From positions 2,676,885 to 2,740,884 of the forward strand of contig NZ_CP036339.1 of the NCBI RefSeq assembly GCF_007746075.1: DNA of 64,000 nucleotides. The letters run 5' to 3'. The notes below the pieces were generated by a model, which was not told the DNA's origin, searched no databases, and saw only the letters and a list, made by a program, of their open reading frames with translations. The translations under genes and the position numbers were made by a program. The stretch comes from Lacipirellula limnantheis. GTDB taxonomy: Bacteria; Planctomycetota; Planctomycetia; Pirellulales; Lacipirellulaceae. Shown piece by piece: positions 59,244 through 64,000 of this stretch (positions are counted from its first letter, which is position 1; every line of letters begins with the position of its first letter).

Positions 59244-59819
59244 TTAGACCAGCATTCCCGACCAGGCGAAGTAGGCGATGGTGCCGATCGCGATCGGAAT
59301 TCCGTAAGGGAGGAGGAACATCCGCGGCTTGCGCTCAGCAGCGATCGCGGCAAGTTTTTCGGGGTCTTTGACGGTGGCAATTTCGCCGAGGATCGACCAG
59401 AACTGATCGCGGTGCTTAGCCCAGGCCCCGCGCGACAGCACCATGGCGACCGCGATGACGCCGCCGACGACGGCCGTTGCCGCGAAGGCGTACAGAGTCA
59501 CGGTGCCCCACATCCAGGCGCCGACGCCGGCCATCAGTTTCACATCTCCCGCGCCCATGCCGCCGACGGCATACGCCGGCAGCAGCACGGCCAAGCCAAC
59601 GGCGGTGCCGACCAGGCTGAGGAACAGGCCTTCCCACCCCGCAAACGGCGAAAACGCTGTGCTATAGATCCATCCCGAAATAATCATGGGGAAGGTGATC
59701 CAGTTCGGCACCTTCAGTTGCAGGCCGTCGATGACGGCTGCGACTACCAACGTGATGGTGACGACCCAGCAAGGCCAAGTTTCGGCCAAGCGGCCGCCGA
59801 ATTCCTGGAAATCGAGCAT
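59244..59819 (-). CDS. tadV: Tad prepilin peptidase, CpaA/TadV type
   Basis: 191 residues, a short A24 aspartic prepilin peptidase of the CpaA/TadV class without the N-methylase domain. The two catalytic Asp residues appear in AAVIDGLQLKVPN and in GGMGAGDVKLM (GxGD motif). About five or six hydrophobic segments are visible. It would remove the leader of the Flp pilin encoded upstream and possibly of pseudopilins. It lies after the 36-residue ORF, and a nested inverted repeat separates it from cpaB. Confidence 0.92.
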   Translation of the reverse strand: MLDFQEFGGRLAETWPCWVVTITLVVAAVIDGLQLKVPNWITFPMIISGWIYSTAFSPFAGWEGLFLSLVGTAVGLAVLLPAYAVGGMGAGDVKLMAGVGAWMWGTVTLYAFAATAVVGGVIAVAMVLSRGAWAKHRDQFWSILGEIATVKDPEKLAAIAAERKPRMFLLPYGIPIAIGTIAYFAWSGMLV

Positions 59820-59865
59820 GACAGCCTTCCCTATCAGAGCTGCGAGTATGGTTGAGTTGTGCGGA

Positions 59866-59976
59866 CTACCAGCGCGGCGTAAACAAGAACGCCGCGATGG
59901 CGGTGAACGCCGCCAAACCGTAGCACGCCAATTGGACCGCGCTACGAACGACGTCTTCGGGCAATAGGCCGATCAT
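59866..59976 (-). CDS. 36-residue one-helix protein between flp and tadV
   Basis: A short frame from ATG 59976 to TAG. GGAG lies eight bases upstream at good spacing. The product starts MIGLLPEDVVRSAVQLACYG and continues with a hydrophobic Ala/Phe helix ending FTPRW. That gives one membrane segment with a short amphipathic start. I do not recognise a family. Its place within the Tad locus, between the pilin and its peptidase, suggests a small accessory membrane subunit. Coding status rests on ribosome-binding site, composition and position, so it is moderately supported. Confidence 0.55.
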   Translation of the reverse strand: MIGLLPEDVVRSAVQLACYGLAAFTAIAAFLFTPRW

Positions 59977-60120
59977 GGCTGAAACTCCGGCTGCGGCCGC
60001 GCGCTACGCCCTCTATGCTGGGGACCATTGGCGCCGCCAACTAAGCGTAGCTTATGTTTTCGCGGGTCGCGGACAGGATAAGTGCGAGGTCCGCCAAAGA
60101 CTTTGCACCCGACAGGAAAC

Positions 60121-60156
60121 GAAAACACCTCCCGGCGCGATCACGCCGGGAGGTGT
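60121..60156 (-). terminator. Intrinsic terminator after flp
   Basis: A perfect 13-bp stem ACACCTCCCGGCG with its complement (60125-60137 and 60144-60156, 6-base loop) followed on the minus strand by TTTTCGTTTCC. It lies 47 bases after the flp stop, so flp forms a short separate transcript, with limited read-through into the assembly genes. Confidence 0.85.
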
Positions 60157-60202
60157 AAGCGTTAAATCAAGCGACGCCTGCGTGAGGCGCGGCTGATAAA
60201 GA

Positions 60203-60388
60203 TCACGGGCCGCCGCCACCGAGTTGTCCGGCAACCGAGTTGAACGTCGCATTGGCGTTCGTGCCGATCGACCGAATGGCGGTCAAACAGACGATCACGA
60301 TCAGGGCCAGCATCACGGCGTATTCGACCGCGGTGGGGCCATCTTCCGACTTGAGGAAACGTTGCACCTTCAAAGCGAGATTCTTCAT
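60203..60388 (-). CDS. flp: Flp/Fap-type class IVb pilin
   Basis: 61 residues from ATG 60388, with GGAGG six bases upstream. The Flp signature is complete: a basic leader MKNLALKVQRFLKSEDG, then the cleavage site Gly|Pro and TAVEYAVMLALIVIVCL, with Glu at +5 and Tyr at +6 after cleavage. The C-terminus is a short Ala/Asn region ending GQLGGGGP. It is the major pilin candidate for the Tad machinery encoded downstream and is processed by TadV. A terminator follows, allowing high separate expression. Confidence 0.95.
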   Translation of the reverse strand: MKNLALKVQRFLKSEDGPTAVEYAVMLALIVIVCLTAIRSIGTNANATFNSVAGQLGGGGP

Positions 60389-61338
60389 AGCATCCTCCGA
60401 TTCTCGAGCCGTCGTCCTGTGACAGGAGCGACCGCGCTCTACTGGTTGTCGAGAGCCCAACGCCCTCGGTGGTTGGTTCAAGCGGGGGCCTCCGTTCGTT
60501 GCCGAACCGAGGAGCCTGCTTAGGTCGCCTCCACTTGAACCGAAAAAGTAAAACGATAAGGTTCCTGCGTCACATCTCGTGAACTCATTTCAGTGCGTCG
60601 ACTGAGCGGCGACGCGTCTCCCTTCGGCGGCCGGGCTGACGTCAAATCGAGGATTTCGATTCGCCGCCCCCTAGCTTTGCGTCCCGGCGTTTCCACCGGT
60701 TTGCCCTTTCGAGGATGACAACGCAGCAGGCTCGGCGTCGGACGCCTCTTCGCCTGGCCTCGTCCATGAAGCGTGCGGGTGAATCCCGCGTTGCAAGAGA
60801 AGAGAAGTCATTCGCCAGCGAACGCCTGCTTGCATTCGCTTTGTCGCCGACGCCATTTCCACGGCACCGACTACGAATGAAACCTATGTCGAGCCCCACC
60901 GCTGTCAAAGAAAACTCCCGACTCGACGGAGAACAATTTCCTTGGCTAGGCGTTAGAACCAGCGCTACCGGGGCATTCGGTCGCAGCGTCGTTAGAACCC
61001 GTGCATCCGGACTTAGAGTCGGCGCTTAAGCCATGAACCAGAGTGAGCGTTCGCGCAGTAAACGCCCCCGGCGGGTGACGAAAATGGAAAACCGAGGGCT
61101 CGCGGCCTGAAAACGCCGCTCTCCCGTCCGACGATTCGCCTGCTAGCTGCCAGCTGGCGACTTTTCCGTCTAGGCAACGCACGCCAGTCTCACAGAAAGC
61201 TCGGCAGCGACCTTCCCGTTAGTGTCGATACTGACGACGGTAACGCCTTCACGGCGACGTCGCGCTCGCCGCGCATCGCCGACAGCGTATTGGTTCGCCC
61301 GACGGCGGACGGCCATTCGTCTCGCGCAGGATGGATTC
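60389..61338. other. 950-bp intergenic region upstream of flp
   Basis: Divergent region between flp (minus) and the small secreted protein gene (plus). Several short frames exist on both strands but none has a ribosome-binding site together with plausible composition. Local GC drops around 60540-60580 and 60800-60950, where promoters for flp and the plus-strand genes are likely. Confidence 0.5.
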
Positions 61339-61944
61339 ATGAAACTAAATGTCCTGTGGATTGCTTTGCCGGCAATGATCGTCGCCGCTGCCGCCAACGC
61401 GCAGCAATGCGGTTGCCAGGGGGGGGCGTGCCAGGGGCGCGGCCCGTGTCCGCCGGCGAGTCCCTCGGGGCCGCAGGCGCACTATTACACCTGTGAAGAC
61501 GCCTACTATCACAACTCGATTTGGCCGCGGCAGTACATCAACCCCGCTCGTCGCGGCATTTGCCAGGCGTTTGACGTGATGGCCGTCAATGGCTGGCGCC
61601 GGCAGGCTTTGCTAGGTCCCTATCACTTCGAAGCTGACGGCGTTCAGCTCAACGAAGCCGGTCGCCTGAAAGTGGAATGGATTCTCACGCAGGCGCCTCC
61701 CCAGTACCGGACGTTGTACGTCCAACGCGTCCCCAACCAGGAACGGACCTCGGGCCGCATCGAGGCCGTGCAACAATATGTCGCCAGCCTGAACGGCCTG
61801 GGCGGCCCCGGCGACGTGCAAGAGACGCTGGTTCGCGACGACGGTTATCCCGCGGGGATGGTCGACGCCGTATTCACTGGCTTCAAAGCCAATCAGCCAG
61901 TGCCGATGTTGCCGCCGGCGGGCGCTCTCGAGTCATCCAACTAA
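61339..61944 (+). CDS. Small secreted Cys-rich N-terminus protein of unknown function
   Basis: 201 residues from ATG 61339, with AGGATGG upstream. A signal peptide spans about residues 1-22 (ending ANAQQ). The mature N-terminus is Cys/Gly-rich (CGCQGGACQGRGPC). A tyrosine-rich segment YYTCEDAYYHNSIWPRQYIN follows. The rest (EAGRLKVEWILTQAPPQYRT, partly quoted, and VQRVPNQERTSGRIEAVQQY) resembles the C-terminal region of OmpA-like or peptidoglycan-associated proteins only vaguely. I do not recognise a family. It precedes a TPR lipoprotein gene by 77 bp and faces the Tad locus, so an accessory role in the pilus or envelope is possible. Confidence 0.8.
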   Translation: MKLNVLWIALPAMIVAAAANAQQCGCQGGACQGRGPCPPASPSGPQAHYYTCEDAYYHNSIWPRQYINPARRGICQAFDVMAVNGWRRQALLGPYHFEADGVQLNEAGRLKVEWILTQAPPQYRTLYVQRVPNQERTSGRIEAVQQYVASLNGLGGPGDVQETLVRDDGYPAGMVDAVFTGFKANQPVPMLPPAGALESSN

Positions 61945-62021
61945 GTCAATTGTCCGTCGCTTAACTCCGAGCTCAATTACGTCGATAGCTCGCGCGTGCG
62001 TCTGCCAAGGAGGGCGCCCAC

Positions 62022-63026
62022 ATGCGAAAGATCTGGTTCGCAAACTGCATCCTCGCCGTCGCCGCCCTCGGCTGCACCAGCACGAAGGGGCCGAGCGCCA
62101 CCGGCGGTTACACGAGCACCGGCGGCCCTCCCGGTGCGCCCGGAGCCGTGGTCACGGCCGAGCCAAGCGGCTGGACCGACAAGTTCGTCGCGTCGATGAA
62201 GGAATACTCGCCAGATATATTCGGCGAGAAGAAGCCGTTGAAGGCCGCGCCGACGCCGACGAACGAAGCGCCGTTCGATCCGAAAACCGCGACGCCTGAA
62301 CTCCACGTCGCGCTGGCACAGATGAGTCATCGCAACGGACAGATTCCGCAGGCGCGTCAGCACTACCAAAAAGCGCTGGCGATGGACCCCAAGCATCTTG
62401 ACGCCTTGCTCGGCGCCGCGCGAATGGAAGATCGCGAGGGACGACTCGACGTCGCCCAGATGCTCTACCAACGCGCTGCACAGGCGCATCCGAAGAGTGC
62501 GACGGCCCAAAATGACCTCGCCCTGTGCTACGCACGCCGGGGCGACCTGCCGACGGCCGCCAAGATATTGGATGAAGCGGTTCGCATTGAACCGCGCAAA
62601 GCCCTCTATCGCAACAATGCGGCGAAGGTGCTGGTCGAAATGAACCAAGTGAAGCCCGCGATGGATCACTTGACGGCAGTTCATACGCCGGCGGTCGCGA
62701 ACTACAACATGGCTGTGCTGCTTAGCGAACGGGGCCGAGGGGCCGAGGCCGTGCCCTTCTTGGGACAGGCGCTGGCGCTCGACCCGACGATGCAACCGGC
62801 GCATGACATGCTTGCCCAGTTGACGGCGCCGGCGACCCCTCCGGGCGAGCGATCGATCGTCGCTCGACAGCCCGCGAACCCAGCGCCGGTCATGGCCGTG
62901 GCGAACGACTCGATTCTGCCGACGCCCGAGGCGGTGGCCACGGTGCCGAACGAGCCTTGGATCGCGCCGGCGTCGTCGACGCAACCTTCGTCAAACCCGG
63001 TGCTACTGCCGCCGGTGAACAACTGA
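62022..63026 (+). CDS. TPR lipoprotein, TadD-like
   Basis: 334 residues from ATG 62022, with AAGGAGG upstream. Lipoprotein signal ends ALGC (Cys18). Four or more TPR units lie at about residues 90-270 (ELHVALAQMSHRNGQIPQAR partly quoted, ALAMDPKHLDALLGAARMED partly quoted, AQNDLALCYARRGDLPTAAK partly quoted, NYNMAVLLSERGRGAEAVPF partly quoted). The tail is Pro/Ala/Ser-rich. Tad loci generally include a TPR lipoprotein, TadD, that acts as a pilotin or assembly factor, and this is the only candidate in the window. It is transcribed away from the Tad operon. Confidence 0.87.
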   Translation: MRKIWFANCILAVAALGCTSTKGPSATGGYTSTGGPPGAPGAVVTAEPSGWTDKFVASMKEYSPDIFGEKKPLKAAPTPTNEAPFDPKTATPELHVALAQMSHRNGQIPQARQHYQKALAMDPKHLDALLGAARMEDREGRLDVAQMLYQRAAQAHPKSATAQNDLALCYARRGDLPTAAKILDEAVRIEPRKALYRNNAAKVLVEMNQVKPAMDHLTAVHTPAVANYNMAVLLSERGRGAEAVPFLGQALALDPTMQPAHDMLAQLTAPATPPGERSIVARQPANPAPVMAVANDSILPTPEAVATVPNEPWIAPASSTQPSSNPVLLPPVNN

Positions 63027-63118
63027 CGCGACTTGCGGCAACGAACTCGCCTCGCCTCGCGACCCGCCCGCAGTGCGGGCGAAGTGGCCGCAACGGTGTG
63101 GGGAATCGCAAGCGGCGC

Positions 63119-63442
63119 TTACCGACCCGAGGGCGCGATGAACGTCGGCGACGCCGCACCGTCGCCGGCGCCAACGACATCTCCCGCGTTCGCGGCGACC
63201 GGCTCGTCATGAGCCACAGTCTCAACGTCGCCGTCAAATCTCGCGACCTTCAGCTCATCGCCGGAATCGCCTGATTCCTCGACTGGCGTGACGGTGACGA
63301 GCGGCGCTTTTCGCGGCCCGCGGGGCGGCTTTGAGTCGACGATCCGATAAACGATCGTCGCCGAAAGGGCGGCCATCAGCACGCCTAGAAAACTGACTCC
63401 AATCACCGCGTCGCGGCGACTGACTCCGTCGTTCAGATCCAT
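63119..63442 (-). CDS. One-TM protein in the ftsL position after rsmH
   Basis: 107 residues from ATG 63442, 29 bp after the rsmH stop. A short cytoplasmic N-terminus (MDLNDGVSRRD) is followed by a single membrane helix (AVIGVSFLGVLMAALSATIVY, partly quoted) and an acidic periplasmic tail of about 70 residues. In most bacteria rsmH is followed by ftsL, which also encodes a small one-TM protein. Unlike FtsL, the tail is low-complexity and has no obvious leucine-zipper coiled coil. Planctomycetes commonly lack ftsZ and several dcw genes, so a degenerate or replaced FtsL is conceivable. Function unknown. Confidence 0.7.
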   Translation of the reverse strand: MDLNDGVSRRDAVIGVSFLGVLMAALSATIVYRIVDSKPPRGPRKAPLVTVTPVEESGDSGDELKVARFDGDVETVAHDEPVAANAGDVVGAGDGAASPTFIAPSGR

Positions 63443-63471
63443 ACAGGGCCCATGGGGGTGTCCGTCCCGGG

Positions 63472-64000
63472 TCACGAGCCGGCGACCCGCTCGGCAATGC
63501 GCAACTTCGCGCTGCGGGCTCGCGGGTTCCGGCTCGACTCTTCCTCGCTGGCGACGATTGGTTTGCGCGTCACGACGTTCAGCCGCTCATCGCTCCGAAA
63601 CGCTTCCTTGACGATTCGATCCTCCAGCGAGTGAAAACTTATGATCGCAAGTCGCCCCGTCGGCTTCAAGTAGTCGGGAAGCCGCTTGAGGGCCGTCTGC
63701 AGCGCGTCGAGTTCCCCATTCACCGCGATCCGCAGCGCTTGAAACGTGCGGGTCGCCGGGTCGATGTTGTGTCCGCGGCTGCGCGGCACGCAGGAACGGA
63801 CCAGTTCCGCTAGCTGCGCCGCCGTCCGGACGGGAGCAGAGCGCCGTTGTTCGACGATTTTCTTGGCGATGCGGCGGCTGAAGCGCTCCTCGCCGTATTG
63901 GTAGATGACATTGGCCAGGTGTTCTTCACTCATCCGCTCCATCATCCGCCACGCCGGTTCGCCGCGATCGCGGTCGAAACGCATGTCGAGCTCGCCCTCG
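63472..64000 (-). CDS. rsmH: 16S rRNA m4C1402 methyltransferase RsmH, 5' end beyond the window
   Basis: Partial: the frame is open to the window edge and starts inside the conserved ELDMRFDRDRGEPAW region. Further signatures are NVIYQYGEERFSRRIAKKIV (20 residues), HNIDPATRTFQALRIAVNGEL (partly quoted), TGRLAIISFHSLEDRIVKEAF (partly quoted) and the C-terminal NPRARSAKLRIAER. RsmH (MraW) methylates N4 of C1402 in 16S rRNA using S-adenosylmethionine and normally opens the dcw cluster after mraZ. Confidence 0.96.
   Translation of the reverse strand, partial: EGELDMRFDRDRGEPAWRMMERMSEEHLANVIYQYGEERFSRRIAKKIVEQRRSAPVRTAAQLAELVRSCVPRSRGHNIDPATRTFQALRIAVNGELDALQTALKRLPDYLKPTGRLAIISFHSLEDRIVKEAFRSDERLNVVTRKPIVASEEESSRNPRARSAKLRIAERVAGS

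Noticed and set aside
1..64000. CRISPR array, tRNA or rRNA genes
   Set aside because: No regularly spaced direct repeats and no cloverleaf or rRNA signature were recognised by eye. A tRNA scan would be decisive.

Overview
The window reads as a chromosomal segment of a planctomycete, most likely of the order Pirellulales. The evidence is taxon-typical: Tat-exported DUF1501 protein with DUF1549/DUF1553 and planctomycete-cytochrome partners, PVC-type haem-binding HEAT-repeat dehydrogenase, DUF1559 prepilin with an H-X9-DG tail, several PEP-CTERM proteins, high GC and very many GC-driven shadow reading frames. No rRNA, tRNA, CRISPR array, transposase or prophage block was recognised.

Layout. 1-3154 (minus): partial SGNH hydrolase, Dps-like ferritin, bicupin oxalate decarboxylase. 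3798-12074 (plus): secreted/periplasmic operon of DUF1501, PPC-domain, DUF1549/DUF1553 and cytochrome-WD40-coiled-coil proteins. 12203-14936 (plus): XylR-like AraC regulator and a HemL-like aminotransferase. 15077-22537 (minus): DUF1559 pilin-like protein, a 1386-residue PEP-CTERM polyprotein and a two-module PEP-CTERM protein. 22966-25819 (minus): three-gene phosphonate degradation set (PhnX, FAD oxidoreductase, PhnZ-like HD oxygenase). 26144-28437 (minus): terminase-small-subunit-like HTH protein and a PI-PLC/AIM6-like secreted phosphodiesterase. 28720-36003 (minus): a second PEP-CTERM polyprotein (1350 residues, beginning with an alkaline-phosphatase-superfamily enzyme) and a PVC-type dehydrogenase. 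36567-41209 (plus): five-gene sugar or sugar-acid cluster. 41437-47998: RND efflux adaptor and permease, with a convergent outer-membrane factor. 48415-50790 (plus): MFS nucleoside-type transporter and a PEP-CTERM protein. 50909-60388 (minus): Tad/Flp pilus locus with the pilin behind its own terminator. 61339-63026 (plus): small secreted protein and TadD-like TPR lipoprotein. 63119-64000 (minus): RsmH (partial) followed by a one-TM protein in the usual ftsL position.

The most unusual content is the pair of very long ORFs at 16345-20505 and 28720-32772. Each is an uninterrupted chain of three complete PEP-CTERM proteins. After each internal PEP-CTERM helix and arginine cluster comes a new signal-peptide-like segment and another secreted domain. 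This is the architecture of a membrane-spanning polyprotein that exosortase/archaeosortase-type and signal peptidases could cut into separate exported proteins. At two of the four junctions the linker is encoded by an 18-bp REP-like element (CGCTAAGCCGCGAGCGGC) that recurs inside another gene and also supplies the stop codon of a fourth. A ~210-residue ENFD...WWWAVDN module occurs five times in three neighbouring proteins.

Intergenic DNA is rich in dyad-symmetric repeats: a 24-bp perfect inverted repeat directly before the SDR gene, two 74-nt structured repeats flanking one gene, a multi-hairpin element at 36289-36400, three nested inverted repeats with arms of 11 to 28 bp, and an 11-bp palindrome upstream of the phosphonate genes that could be an operator.
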